Origin: Strongylocentrotus droebachiensis
Taxonomy: Eukaryota > Echinodermata > Echinoidea > Camarodonta > Strongylocentrotidae
Length of the DNA: 64,000 nt
Assembly: GCA_035222895.1 (NCBI GenBank)
Contig: JAVYIG010000902.1
Location: 62,001-126,000 of the forward strand
Reading direction: 5' to 3'
The notes beneath the pieces are model-generated. The model ran no database searches, had not been told where the DNA came from, and saw only the letters and a program-made list of their open reading frames with translations. Made by a program: the position numbers and the translations under genes. Positions 12,107 to 25,959 of the stretch are shown piece after piece (position 1 is the stretch's first letter; every line of letters starts with the position of its first letter).

Positions 12107-12508
12107 AAGTATCACTTTATTAAATATATTTGTGGCTTCCACCCAGTAAATAAGATCGATTGATCGATCTGTATCAATAAGGTCGATTGATCGACCTGTA
12201 TTGAAAAACACAAGTCAGAAAAAATCTTGGAACCAGCGGGATTTGAACTTGCCATCTACTGCTTGCCGGGCAGCGACTCTACCACCAGGCCATCACTGGT
12301 CCATGGCACAGTCAGTAGATGGCAGGTTCAAATCCCGCTGGTTCCAAGATTTTTTCTGACTTGTGTTTTTCAATACAGGTCGATCAATCGACCTTATTGA
12401 TACAGATCGATCAATCGATCTTATTTACTGGGTGGAAGCCACAAATATATTTAATAATTGAAATTTCTCCCAGGAAGCATTACATTTATAAAAGTATCAC
12501 TTTATTAA
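12107..12508. mobile_element. Fold-back element with tRNA-like tip and flanking 17-bp direct repeats
   Basis: Arms at about 12118-12261 and 12313-12455 are near-perfect inverted copies (one difference seen, in the GAACTTGCC segment) around a 51-bp loop. Across the loop, the minus strand of the left arm plus loop reads as a tRNA: GGACCAG...CTGGTTC acceptor stem, A box TGGCCTGGTGGTAGAG, a GCTGC/GCAGT anticodon stem with loop CCGGCAA (GGC anticodon, C at position 33), and a GTTCAAATCC B box. The same 17 bases (AAGTATCACTTTATTAA) flank the whole at 12107-12123 and 12492-12508. The arms also contain the palindromic words GATCGATTGATCGATC and GGTCGATTGATCGACC. Confidence 0.8.
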
Positions 12509-15500
12509 TAATTTATCATACAACAGCACATGACTAGAATTAATTTCAATGTGTATTTTGCTATCAGAATCACTGATATACAATGTCAATATTTTTAAGT
12601 TAGATATTTCAAATATCCTCATCAAGTCTGTTGTTCAGCAGTGTCATCAAAAAGTAAAAATGGGAAAATCAATTATTTATTCATTGTCATATAAAAACTA
12701 CATAAAGTGGCAAAGTTTGTTACATTCCTCTCTCTTTTCTTCAAATTTGATAAAATGATTTGACAAGATGATTTATTTCAAAAGTACTTGTTCAAGTACT
12801 GGCAGGGACAAGCTATTACCAAAACATGTAAACAAATAATAATACCTCCTTATTTAATTATCATTACTAGCTTTAAATCTATGTCTCATTGCTTTGCTAA
12901 AACATTTGAATTATAGAAAGATATTGTTTCTAAAAGTGGTGTAACCTGATTCCTGTCCTAGAATCTCTAGTGTCCCTAAAACTCACAATAGTTTGCTCGT
13001 TTTTAAAAAAACATTATTTGTTCATCTGAAAAGGACATAAATGCTTTACACTCTTCAATTTATTTTGTATCAAAATATAACCTTCATTAAAAAAAAACAT
13101 GTACAAAAAGCCTGATTAAAAACTAAACATACTGTACTATACTTTGAACTTGGCAATATTTATTCAAACATACAGTATTAGTACTTTCAATTGACATTTA
13201 GATTTTACTTTCGCCTAAGATATACATACACGCGCTACATTTTGGTAGACAATATGCATTTTACATCAATACATGTGCGATACCAATACATTTTTTATAT
13301 CGCCTGTTTAAAGTAATTGAATTAATGCCCTTCTGGCCGGGTCTTTAACAGATGATATGCTAAGTTTCCCTTCTTAAAACACATGTTTCATTAAAAAGAA
13401 AATAAGCCATTCCTTGTTTTATGAAACTTTGTAAGGTCCGATTAGGAGAAATGGGAGCAAATACCAATATAACAACAAATATGAACCTTAATTAGACCCA
13501 CTGTACATGTGTCATTATCATCTTATACCTGAATGGCATATGATGTAAAAATGTTCAGTTCTAGAAAGAATATTGAAATGATTTGGAAATAGTCCAACAT
13601 ATGAATTTAAAACATCTGAGCATCTTCCCATCAAACAGAACAGTATTCAACTCATTTCATCCCAAATACTGCAAGTTTGTCATCTTCAACATAAATGGAA
13701 GTTCATTTCAAACACATATCAAAGAAACTGAAACATTGCTAATAACACAAGATGACCTGAATTTAACACACTGTGCAAAGAATCAAAATCAATTGAGTGC
13801 ACTTAACTATACTTATAACTGATGTTAACATAGATATAATACGTAATAAATAATTCATCCCCAACTTTCAAAAGTCATTAATACTGAGAAAAAGAACAGA
13901 AAAATAAACTTTTCTATGATACAAATAAATAGAGAATATACAGCATTATCCTGCAAATATCCTACGAGAAACAAAAGCAAATATCACCAGCACCATGTTG
14001 AGTTGATAATTCGTTTTACATATAGTTATGATTTGGCAACACTATTGCAAACTACCGGTATACATAATTATAGCACTACATACATATTCCTATTATGTTT
14101 TACTCTTTTTTCTTTCTCCCCTCATCAATCACTGATCCATGCATGCAGTTTAATATACACAATGGCTTGAAACATAATTGTACAAATACCAGACTTTGCA
14201 CTGTGAAACTAATGCGGAAATAAATACAATGGCAGTCATAACAAGTTTGTGCACTGAACACAAAGATTAATGAAAACAATCCATATAACTTTCAATAATA
14301 ATATGCAGTGTTATTGTACAAGAAATGAAGATAAATATTCCTATTTACAGTGTACGTACACTTGTTTCCATGAATAACCCAAATTCAAGATTTGTAACAT
14401 TCCTATACAAACGTTGTTCAGAGAAACATAAATTTGAAAAGACACCTTCCACAGAAATGTAAGGGCAGACTGAAGCTAGCTGCTAGTTTTCTGATCACAA
14501 AGGGTGCCATTTTGGCAATGGCCGCATCTCAATGTCAGACACTGAAACCGTCACACAGGTATATAATGTTTGGATATAAGTCCTAGACCCTCTACTAATT
14601 ATCCAAACCATTATTATGAAACTGTTCAGCCATGTATGCATATAACTGTTAACATTTTTACACAAAGGGGGTCTTTTCTCTGTGATTTGTCCAGTGATCA
14701 GAATAGTCAGACATGAGGGGTCTTTTGGGCTTTGGCTATTAAATACATCAGCAAAATAAACAAACTATTTGGGGTGTTTACAGAGTACAAACTTGTCATT
14801 TGGAATACAAGTGTAGTACATTTTCAAATTCATTCCAAAACCCTCCTTCAAATGCCTTTTTGAAATGGTATGGGTTGTTTTACTGCCTAGGTTTTCCTCG
14901 TCTTCATATTAAATGGGGGGGGGGGGGGTTCATTGAGTAAATATGTCCTTGCTTTCTATGAAATATAGGGTAATTTTTAAATCCTGGAACAGAGAACAGT
15001 CATTCAGTCATGCAGTATTCCATCTTCACTACAGAGCAAGTAAACCGGGGGATGAATCCCGCAACTTATCTGCTTATGTTCCATAAATCTTATCTTGGCT
15101 ATATCAAGCGACATTTCAAATACTAGCATTACCGGTAAGTCTGCATTTAATGAAGTCTAGGAGCTAGTTACATTCAAACATGAATATACTTGTATCAGAC
15201 AAGTTTTTAAATCAACCAAGGCAGTTGCACATAAATTCATAGTTTTAAAGAATGACATAAGCTGTAAAAAGCAAGCGCACATCTTATTGTAAATCATTAC
15301 TGTCTTCATTTTTGTGTTTCTCTTTTTGTACATATATTGTATTTCCTTTACAGCACATGTATACAGTTGTACATGTGTAGGTTGCATAGAAAAGGGTTTA
15401 ATTGCAACAAGGGTCAAAAGACATCCATAAGTCTACAGCGATATCACAGCTACACTATCTGCCACAAGTCTACAAAACTCGCCAGTGAGAAGGCCACTAA

Positions 15501-16239
15501 TTGAGTGGATGTACGGAGCTATATTTCAAGAAGTGACATTGGATGATGAATACTTCACATAGTTTTTCGAGAGGCTCATTTTTCTCTACAAGACTGGCAG
15601 GACAAAGTTATGATAAAAACCACACCGTGTGTATGTGGGTGGTTCTTTAAAAACATACCAATCTCATTGGCTGTTAAAAATTGGAAGGAGGCATGAAAAT
15701 GTACCTACATGTAATCATGATGAACTTTTTAAAACATCGAAAGGATGTTCCATATCTTGCTTGCTAGAGCCAATACCCAATGACAGCCATATAATTACCT
15801 TGCTGGTTGGTAACCCGAGACAGATTCCTGTAAAGAATGATTTATTGGAAAAGTCCCACTGCACAGATTTTAATACAAACTATGAAACAAGCATGTATAC
15901 ATACAATTGTGGGTGTGTGTGTGTTGCACAATCTGTCAATTATTGAACCACTACACTGTTTCATCTCACTTACTCTGCACAAACTAGGCACAGGGGCTGT
16001 GCAGTTGAGCGCATGATGAAGCGTTGCGCATAGAAATACCTGACATGTCCACCATACTTACATACACGTGATGGACAAGTCACTAACAATGGGAACACTG
16101 CATGGCAATCAGTCTTACAGCTATATAGATCTCTGGCAATGGGTGAGACAGACCCCTTTAAGATCCAACTGGTGGGGGGGGGGGGCTTTAACATAAAATG
16201 GAGTAGGAGGCCTTTAAGATAGGGGAGGAGAGGGGGCAT

Positions 16240-19200
16240 CTAAGCTTGATTCTGCTCTTCCTCTACCAGCTCCTTACGATCCTCTGGGTCTCGTGTTGAC
16301 TTGCACGTCTTTGAAATATACAGGAATCCAGCAATGAACATCATGATACCTGCACATTTGAAGAAAAAAGATCATAAAATGAAAAAGACATTGTTCAGTT
16401 TTAATCATGCTGGTACTTTGTTACAGTACATTACAGCTGTCTTGGTGCTAAGAGTACTTCACAATATAATTTGCTGCCATGATAGCAATCTGATATAAAT
16501 TGATATCCAAGTATAGTTTAAAGGGACCCGGTAACTTTGTTTCAGATTCTGTAACAAAATCCTGGATTTAGCTCAGCATGCTGCGATGATAATTATAAAC
16601 CTTTAGGTCAGTCAGGAACCCCATAACTTTTACAAGCCGATCGCCTGTCTGATTATCAAGATATTTATGAATGGAATCGAAAAGCAAATTTTGTATTTTC
16701 CTAACGGTTTTCGATCAATCATGTAACACTACAGTCTATTGGGGAAAAACAAGTATGGTAAAACCAGTCACTCAAAGATTGTTACTTTTTTTAGGTACTT
16801 CTTGATCTTTTTGAAACGCAATTTTTGTTTAAGGCTTAAATATTTAATACACCATATCACAGACACTGATATAACACGTAGGCCGGGCGCGTGCATCTCA
16901 GATTTAACATTGTTAAACGATGCCTGTAAGCATTGCAGTAAATATGATGTGCCCACTTTGTAGTATATGACTACATGTATGCAGGAAAATGAAAAGTATC
17001 CATGGTGACCTAGTAAATATTGAGCTTCAATATAATATATGCCAATATAATATATGCCAATATTTAAATATGTGGTTAGAAGGAGGCCTAAAGCCTTGAT
17101 TGGTATACTTTGATAGTTTTAGTGACATTTATATAATACAGAACATTAGATTATTAGATAATTACAGAACATTTTTATATCATAAATAGCAAATTACATG
17201 GCACCCAAAGTCCTCAAGACTGTGTTAGATAAATTACTGCATTGTCATGAATAATTTTTTTTTTTTTTTTTTTTTAAATCAATAATACTTCATAATCAGT
17301 TATGTTATTCTTTACATGCAGATGTACGTAATACATCTACATGTACTGGTAGTCTGATAGATGCAACATTGCATGACATACATTAAAGTCACATTAAATG
17401 TATTTTGCCTTGGATTCACAATTCACATGACCTTTTCAAAATCATTGCTTAAAACCAGTGGCAATTAACCTTTAAGGAATGCAAGCTGCATTCATCTGCA
17501 TCACATATAACATTAAAAGTAGTGATAATTATGTGTATGGAGTTGGAAGTGTCTTCTCTAATTTTCTTCACAATCTGTTCCACTCTCTTTCTCTCTTTTT
17601 TTTTTGCCAATAGATTTGGGAGGGGGGGCGGTAAATATGTCCCCCTGTAATGGTCGACCTCCCTATAGCTATGCCCCTGGAACAAAAGACTGGTTAATGG
17701 TTATCACACAGCCTACACGGTGTGTCACAAAGAAATGCAACAAAAATAAAAATCAAATTGCTATTTCTAATTTCTACATGTGCATATTTCTTCAAATACC
17801 GTAAATCTCTGTGTATAAGGCGCACCTTATGTTTTGTTGTTGTTGTTGTTTTGTTGCCGAAAACCCACGCGGGGAAGGACCTTCATTTTACATCGAGGTG
17901 CAGTTGAAATTACAAATAATAGTAACAATGTCGTTGTAGAAGAATGTGTAAGATCATTAATGTAAATTAAAAACAGGTCCAGACTCTAAGGCTTCATGAT
18001 ACCAAGTGTCCCACACCAGCCTCATCACATCACCTACCAGAAGCACTGTGTTCTATGCCAAACATCAATAGTCATGCATGATATGAATAGAAAACAAAAT
18101 TGAGGAATTATTATTATAAACTACATATTGAGATCTATTAGAAAGATTACTTTCAAACCAAGATGACAGACAAATTTGAGTGTTGTTGTAGTTTCCGAGT
18201 GGTGAGTCAACACACTGATTACTGAGCTGGGAGACATTGCCAGGCATAGCGCCATAAATCGAAACTAAAAAAAAAAAAAAAAAAATATATTTTCTGTACC
18301 CCCGACGCACCCCCGACTTTCAAATTTTTTCAGCAAAAAGTGTGCCTTATACACGGAGATTAATGGTAATTAGTTGGTGAAATCAAATTTATTATTTCTG
18401 GTGTATAAAACAGCTGCAAAGCTGACAATTAGAAGGATGACCTTCTATTTGCTTACCCAAGTGTACACAAGAATCACATGTAGGTATATATCTGACTATA
18501 TGTATGATGTATCCCTGACCATGCAGTGTGTACATTTGTATACATACATGTGTAACTGTGCAATACAATAACTATGCAGTACATACATGATGTAATACAT
18601 GTATTTTTAATAAAACAATTCATGTTGCTAATTCAAATGGTGCAAAAAACAGGATGCACATCACTTGGCTCTCTCACTATCTCCTTGACTGCTTTGTAAA
18701 GGTTAGATAAATACAGCCTAAAACATGACTAGCCCATACTAGCTGATATTTTCATCACACACAGTTCATATATAACGTACAGCTTGTACACAAGGCTTGG
18801 CTACATGTACATGTACATGCATGCTTGTGCATAGATTTTTCTTCATAACATTTCATTGGTCCATGAATTAGAGAGGCTCAAAACAAGATGAAATTGCACA
18901 TTTTGGGGGTTAATTTATTTCCTAGATTTCCTCAGATTTCTTTTTAATTTTATGACCAAACAAAATTATCAAGTAATTAAGTTATTAAGGAGGCAGGTAG
19001 GAAAAAACGAGAGGGGGTGAGAGAATATGTATGCTAAAATAAAATAGAATAGAAAACGTTGAGGGGGGGGGGGTCCTTCACTTTCTGTTTAAAATGAAAT
19101 GATGGAGGCAAGGAATGACTTCATGTACAGTTGTATGAATACTTGGCATGCTTATCCACTATTTCAGATGCTATTGGGACTGTCAGACACTGTCCCAATG

Positions 19201-19543
19201 CATTATCATTTACAAACATGTACACGTAGCATGTAGCACAGAATGTCTGTCCACTGGCGTAGCTACATGTAGATGTAGCTGCCTTTGTACGTACGCCAGC
19301 TTTATGCATTGTTGTTGCAGGGTAGTGGTGCACCTGCAGTGTGCTACTTGCCCTATGGGTAGGTGAAGGTGGGTCAAAGTGATTGTGACTGGAAACTGGG
19401 CCAGGAAATTGGCTAAGCCTTGTTCAATACACTTGCATAACATCATATTTCTAATTTCTAATGAAAAAAAGATGAGGGAGAATAGGTACTTCTTGCTCCT
19501 TTTCTTCTCTCCCCTACCTCCATGGACCCCCCCCCCCCCTCCC

Positions 19544-19579
<36 letters not shown>

Positions 19580-22500
19580 GTAAGTGTACACACTTTTACT
19601 TGTTTTTTTTATAGGTCTACAATTTCATCAATTTCTGTGATGTTAATTGAACAGCACAATTCTTATGTACAATTATGTACATGTAGGCTATTATTAAAAG
19701 TATTTGAGTAGGCCTCTCTCTAAAAAACCTTAAGTTATCTTTAGTCCTTAATTAGCTCTGGTATATCATCACATCAATCATTATCTTTTAACAATTTCTT
19801 ACCTAGGTTTCTAATGAGCCAACATTTCAACTTCATTTTTAACTCTTAACTACTAGTTTGATTGTTTTATTCACTGCACACAACATACAGTATGTGTTAT
19901 GTGTTTTAATCAAAATCAATGAATTTTAAAAATATAATCAAATGTTATATAACATACATCTTAGGAGAGAAAAAGAAGAAGAAACAAATAATAAGTCTTA
20001 CCACAAAGCAGACGAAGGTCAACACTAAAAGGGATGAAACAGAAGATTCCTCCAATGACGTACACCAATCCTCTTTTCCAGGTATCAATAAACCATATGG
20101 CTTTGATACATTTACCACATCGCTGTCTGCCAATTCAAATATTAAAGAAAGAAAAAAAACAGGTATATAAATTTGTTTTTATAGATTTTGAAGGTGTAAA
20201 ATAACAAAACTGTCTACAACTTCACAGAAATCAATCTCATTTGTTTTTCACTTTTCCTGCTTTTATCATTGTAGATGTTTCCTGGCCTGCCCTTCACGCA
20301 TGACTCAAATATGTAGTGTGTGACTAAATGTAAGCACATGTCAGCCCTTTCCATATAACATTAATTCCTTTTTTTCTGTATACTTAATATATAAAAAAAT
20401 GCATTCTTCCTGTATCATAATGTACTTTCAGTAAAGAAAAGAAATAAAACCTGTTGCCTACATACCTTGAAATCTTATGAATCGAATTTTACTTGATACA
20501 AATAAAATAATCTGAATGAAAAAATGATTTGTTTGCAGCTATTCCAAATTTCCAATTTGTCACACTGATAATACAAATACTGTATCTTCGGGTTATATAC
20601 CTGCAACAAGTAGTGTACGTGAAAAGGGTCATCATTTCCAGCAGCAGAACAATTCCACCTGCAGCACTAGGAGAAAGAAGGAAAAAAAGAATGAAAATTT
20701 GTGCTCATTTCGTTTTTTTTTAAATAGAATAGATGGCTGATACTAATATTAATGCTTTTAGGTTGAGCGTACATGTATGTTGTAGTTGTACTGAATTGAC
20801 AAATTGTTTTCTAGTTTTATTTGCCCTGCTCTTGAGGATCTCTCCCCTTCATATCAGTACAGTATACAAATGATGCATGCGCATGAGTTCATTATACGAA
20901 CCATCCGCACTCGAGTTGAGGCTGTGTGTATCTATTGCTCAAAGCCCTTAGGCTGAGTGCGGTAGATAGATACAGCATCAACGAGGGCGGATAGATCGTA
21001 TAATGAACGAATGAAAACATGCATCATTTGTTTTATACAACGAAACTCCTAGATCCTTGTTATTTGATGTAAAATGAATTCATTCAAGATTGTTTTGTGA
21101 CAGTATGGCTGACAAATAAATCTCAAGTTTAATAAGGCTTAATTTAGTGTGCACACGTATCTATAGATATAGCAAGCGCACTTAGCTCTACCCATTTACG
21201 CATAGTGCTGCACAAGAATAGGCCCATGCACACGCAGTATTAAGCGCTCTAACCTCTACGAGCACTATACTGTGCACTGAACAAGAGTGCTATACTACTG
21301 GAAAATATTGAACGCTTTTTCATGAACAGGCTCAGTAAATGAATCACACGTGACCACGCATGACCAATCATTTGATTAGGATCTGGGAGTGAGTTGTATA
21401 ATACAATATATACCATGCAAAATAATCATACATACAAATAACTGATCAAATTATTCATACCCTTACCAAGTTTTGAAAAGGTATGTGAAAAATTGATTTG
21501 TCCCAGTTTATGTTTCCTGGGTACGTGACATATTAAATCTTACATCTGAAAGTATTAAAAAAAGGCCCTTATTCTCATTATTGAGATTCTCATTCTATGA
21601 TTGTAAAACCCCACAAAAACATCAAACATACAAGGGGTTTGAATAATTTAATTGTTAACTATATACCTTAATTTTCTACAAAGGGGATCTGTGTACTATT
21701 TAAGAGAATTAGAGAATTGTACAGTGGCTGTATGTCTTACCATGTTTCAGTTTATAAAACATACCATAATAATCATTTTCCATGAACACTACTTGCTCAT
21801 TAATTTGACATCTTCAACTGAGACAACGTTAACAGTCTTTATTGTATGCGTTTTTTTAAAATGAATGCTTTATACTTACAAAAGATAGGCCCAGATCCAA
21901 AATTTGGCAGTGGAGTTGACCACAAAATAAACTCCTACTCCGAGGAGAGCTATAGGGATGAAAAAAAACACATTTCTGTCAATTAAGCGACATGCGGAAT
22001 ACGGCCCTGCTGACTCCAACTTCAGAAGGTTTAGAAGTGTATTAAGCTATTAAAGCTGTACACTCATACAGTTCAGAGAGAATCTGCATGATATTGTACA
22101 TAAAGTGTTTGCTCTATGCAATTTCAAAGTTATGAGACTAAAAATAATATAATAATAACATAATTTACTACCAATAATACTAAAGACTAATGAAAACAAA
22201 AGAACAGAAACTGTTTTGAGAATAATACATGATATAGGACGATATTATTATGGTTGAAGAGTGAATTAACGTCAGAATCACTTTTTACAAGGATCGTTTT
22301 CATATGACATCAACAGATTTTTAATGGTAACTATAATGACTTAATTTTGCTTTATATGTTCATCTTCTTTACTTTTACATATTTATCAATTAGTTCTAAT
22401 TTATTATTTTCATTCAGTTACTTTTTAAAGTACACAATGTAATGCTGGAATTAAATGCCCTGCCCCCCCCCCCCCCCCCCCCCCCCCATGCAAATGATCA

Positions 22501-23016
22501 AACAGGCCAGTGCCAATTAACAAATCTTGTATTCATCATGTTTGGTAGTTTGGTCATTATTAAATTATTAAATTGCAACAAAATAGCTCCACAAAATATT
22601 CTAGGCCTAGACTATATCTATAGGGTCTATCTAATTTCTTTACTTGCATGTTTATAACTTGGAATGTAAACCTGAACATTCATAATATCGGATAAGAATT
22701 TACAAAATTACATGTGCATGTTGGTGAGGGGTCTTGGCTTTGTACTTTGGACCAGCGTGTATTGTTGGCAATCGAAACCTCCCTGTGAGATCATGTGGCT
22801 TAGCTTTGTTTCACTCTTCACTGCACTATTCAGTTCACAACTACAGGTTCAACTCTTTTGATAAACATGTTATTGTTAACGAATCATTGTATACAAATAC
22901 TCACCAATAGAAGTCATTAATGCCCAGACATTAGAAGCACATGCTGGGTGGCAACCAAATAGTTGAGATCTTACAGATCGACTTGTTCTAACCGTTATTC
23001 TATGGTCATCCGCCAT
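16240..23016 (-). CDS. Small four-helix membrane protein, TMEM72-like
   Basis: Five phase-consistent minus-strand exons encode 160 aa: 22905-23016 (ATG at 23016), 21880-21949, 20601-20666, 20002-20126 and 16240-16349 (stop TAG). A short basic N terminus precedes four hydrophobic segments: VWALMTSIGALLGVGVYFVV, FWIWAYLFAAGGIVLLLEMM, a third ending VYVIGGIFCFIPFS, and GIMMFIAGFLYIS. The tail is charged (KSTRDPEDRKELVEEEQNQA). A Cys-rich stretch (CCRQRCGKC) lies between helices 2 and 3. The order of features and pieces such as CF(I/L)xP before the last helix resemble TMEM72, from memory only; the identity is low. Function is unknown in that family. The gene model itself is firm; the name is tentative. 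Confidence 0.75.
16350..20001 (-). other. Last intron of the TMEM72-like gene (3.65 kb)
   Basis: No exon-like sequence was found. The intron contains the TIR element at 17797-18370, a T-run at about 17258-17275, a G-run near 19064, a (CT)n tract at about 19545-19577, and several ACATGTA words. Nothing else is recognisable. Confidence 0.5.
17797..18370. mobile_element. ~570-bp non-autonomous TIR element (GTGTATAAGGC ends)
   Basis: The left end reads TACCGTAAATCTCTGTGTAT and continues AAGGCGCACC. The right end, read in reverse, is TACCATTAATCTCCGTGTAT and continues AAGGCACAC. The inverted ends are about 30 bp. The inside holds a (TTG)n tract and an A-run but no coding sequence. Similar ends are common in marine invertebrate repeats. 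Confidence 0.7.
20863..21038. repeat. Palindromic MITE in an intron of the TMEM72-like gene
   Basis: GTATACAAATGATGCATG at the left is mirrored by CATGCATCATTTGTTTTATAC at the right. Inner segments TCATTATACGA / TCGTATAATGA and TGTATCTA / TAGATACA also pair. There are no open frames of interest. Confidence 0.7.
22463..22487 (+). repeat. Homopolymer run of 25 C
   Basis: An uninterrupted C-run lies in intron 1 of the TMEM72-like gene. The proline frame across it is an artefact. The true length is likely uncertain in any assembly. Confidence 0.9.
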
Positions 23017-24590
23017 TTTTTCACTTCGATTTTCCACACGTCGTAACACAACTCAGTTGCCAACTGCACACTGACTGCATGCAGCGAAGCTACGTACCAG
23101 CAAACCTGCAGTAAGCGGAACTGTACGAGTTTCACTCCGCTGAACTCTCCCGTCTAGTCTGTTAATAGAGGCCCAATAACGTGTACGTGCTCTTTCAATC
23201 AAAATAAACTAGTGGCTAGCTAGTTATATCATGTGACCCAGCATATGTTTTCTGTAGAATAAAATAACAGCACGATTGACCCAACCTAACCTTTCTTTCC
23301 GACCTTGTTTCGTTGATGGTATTGTTATCTGTGTCGTATGTGAGTCATAATATTGACAGAGATGATGACGATTAGAGAAAAGTCAATGCCATATAGGGTC
23401 TAGAGTCTATTATCAAGGTTACGTAATGTAAACATGAAGCCGCGGAGCTGAGCCCGCGTACAGGGGGGATGGGCAGGGGCGGGGCTGTAGGATTCTCCAA
23501 TCATATGTAGGCTTTCGGTCTAGATATAGATAAGTCCCAGCTTTACCAGATGAGATCTCCCTGAACATGACTATGTGCACACTGCCATTAGCCTAGCTAT
23601 AATAGCCCTGCTTTAAGAAAAATGATTAACAAACATATAAAAACTTATAAGAAAAAGTAGAAAGGAGAAACAATCTCTTTTACAGAAATAGCTATCTGAA
23701 AATATTTGAGCATAAACTATCTAGCTTAATGTTTTCATGTATTTTTGTGTTTCATGTATCCATAGATGGGTTCGCTGTAAAAATGAAGGGGTGAAAATGC
23801 CAGAGGTAAAAATTTTGGAGGTAAAAAATGCCAGAAACTCTAGCGCTGTCTGTAATAATTATATGCAAAAAGTTGTGATTTCTGTTTAACCTGGGCATTC
23901 AATATTTGGTCATGTTTTTTCAATGTTTGGCTTGTGCTACTCTGGCAAGTCCACTCCAAAAACAACTTACTTTCAATAGAAGCAGAAAAATCAGATAAAA
24001 CAATCAAAACAAGTTTGAGCTAAATTGGATAACTAATAAGAAAGTTAAACATTTTTAATGATATGAAAGACTTTGAAAATCACAAGACAAATTGGCAACT
24101 CACTCATGAGTCTGTGACGTCATTGCCTCACTATCCACTCATTGTTTTGTTTATATTGATGATACAAATTTCCCATTTCCCCCCTAAGAATCTTATTTCT
24201 TCACACCAGCATCCAAGTTATATGTAAACTGGTTTTGTGTGGGTGCACAAATATAGAGGTTTTTTCAGTTAAATCATGAAAAATTTGAATTTTGATAAAC
24301 TATTCATATAAAAATCAATAATTATGAATATACAATATTCAGAAAATAGTATCAATTCTTTAAAGTTCATATAAGATTTTGTGAAATGTCATGCACGCAA
24401 TATCATACAAATCAAAAGACATTTAACCTCGGCAAAGGCATGGGAAAATCAAGTTTTGGGGGATAAAAAGGGAAATTAATTGGATTGAAATACATAAAGC
24501 AATTGATTATAGTGAGGACACGACGTCACAAACTGATAACCAAATTAGCAATTTGTGTAGTGATTTCCATTGTTCCATACTTTTTCAAAA

Positions 24591-24861
24591 CATACTGCTA
24601 CACAAATAAATTATCACACATGTAATCCAATGACAGTCTTATCCAATATTTATTCAGAATATATATGCACCATGTCCTCACAGAGGTCATCAAATAGCAT
24701 TATTTACAAGTTAACAAACCTTTGGATTGTAATTATTCAGATTCAAGGTTTAGTTGTCATGACTCCAAAGTCTTTGGTCAGTCAACATTCAAGGTGATGA
24801 ATATTTGATAAGAATTGTTGACCAGATTTGCTCAAGTTAAATTTCTAAACATTTCACATCA
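24591..24861 (+). repeat. 271-bp direct repeat, copy 1
   Basis: It starts CATACTGCTACACAAATAAA and ends CATTTCACATCA. It matches 25024-25294 over its whole length with about two visible differences (ATTATCAC/ATTACCAC and GTTGACC/GTTGGCC). The offset between copies is 433 bp at both ends. Confidence 0.9.
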
Positions 24862-25023
24862 CATTTTTCCTCTGACATTTTTACAATGAACACCCCCCCC
24901 CCCCCTATTAAGTGAGGTAGCACTCAAACAGTCTAATCCTGATTTCTTACATTTACATTTATCAAAGTCTCCCTCAATGCCACCCCCTAAGCTTCTCTGC
25001 ACTATCTAACTGACAAGCACACA

Positions 25024-25294
25024 CATACTGCTACACAAATAAATTACCACACATGTAATCCAATGACAGTCTTATCCAATATTTATTCAGAATATATATG
25101 CACCATGTCCTCACAGAGGTCATCAAATAGCATTATTTACAAGTTAACAAACCTTTGGATTGTAATTATTCAGATTCAAGGTTTAGTTGTCATGACTCCA
25201 AAGTCTTTGGTCAGTCAACATTCAAGGTGATGAATATTTGATAAGAATTGTTGGCCAGATTTGCTCAAGTTAAATTTCTAAACATTTCACATCA
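25024..25294 (+). repeat. 271-bp direct repeat, copy 2
   Basis: This is the second copy of 24591-24861, separated from it by a 162-bp spacer that begins with a run of C. No coding content was seen. The near-identity implies a recent duplication or gene-conversion event, or an assembly duplicate. Confidence 0.9.
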
Positions 25295-25959
25295 AGTCAC
25301 ACAGAATCACTTCAACAAAATGTTCTCTACAACAACAAGAAAGAGTTTTCTGGGCAAAAACTGAAAATTCAGTTAAGATATGTTCAATGTGACTTGATTG
25401 ATAGCTATCAGTTATATGGTTATAAAATGAAATTAAAATGAATGTCTACGTCCTGGATGGATTTATCTGAATAGCAAGTGGCAGTACGTTTAACATACAT
25501 ATTTTTGTATTTCCTTTCAGATTGAATACACATTAATATATTGCACATTAGTCCCTTATCATTCCAATATCCTATATACACATTATCAAGCACTAAAAGT
25601 TGAACAAAAGGATGCATTTTACTAGTACATCAAAACATTGAGAGACATAGATTCTAATCAACTCACATTATTTTTTTGATTGAATTGTGTCTTTAGGAGA
25701 TGCATCAAAAAGACTTAAGAACCTGCCATAGAGTAGAGGCGATAATGGGTTTCACCTTCTTTCTACATGGACTAAAGGAGACCAGTCATGTATTCAGCAA
25801 GTATGGGTAAAATAAACTCCAAAATGGGCTAAAAGATAAGGAAAACATGAAAACACTACAAAGATGGTAACCCAAGTCAAACTTAGGTCTAGCGTGCATG
25901 CATGCACGTGTAGATGTGTCAAACAGTCTATCCCAAAGTTGCTTCAGAGTATTTGAATT

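Larger units (their letters stand above)
9910..16239. other. Convergent untranslated/intergenic region between DRC5 and the TMEM72-like gene
   Basis: No coding exon was recognised. The 3' UTR of DRC5 probably occupies the start; an AATAAA occurs at 10988-10993. The 3' UTR of the minus-strand gene enters from the right, with unknown length. Within lie two TIR elements (10668-10827 and 11072-11206), the fold-back element (12107-12508), and G-runs near 14916 and 16175. The rest is AT-rich sequence with nothing recognisable. Confidence 0.5.
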
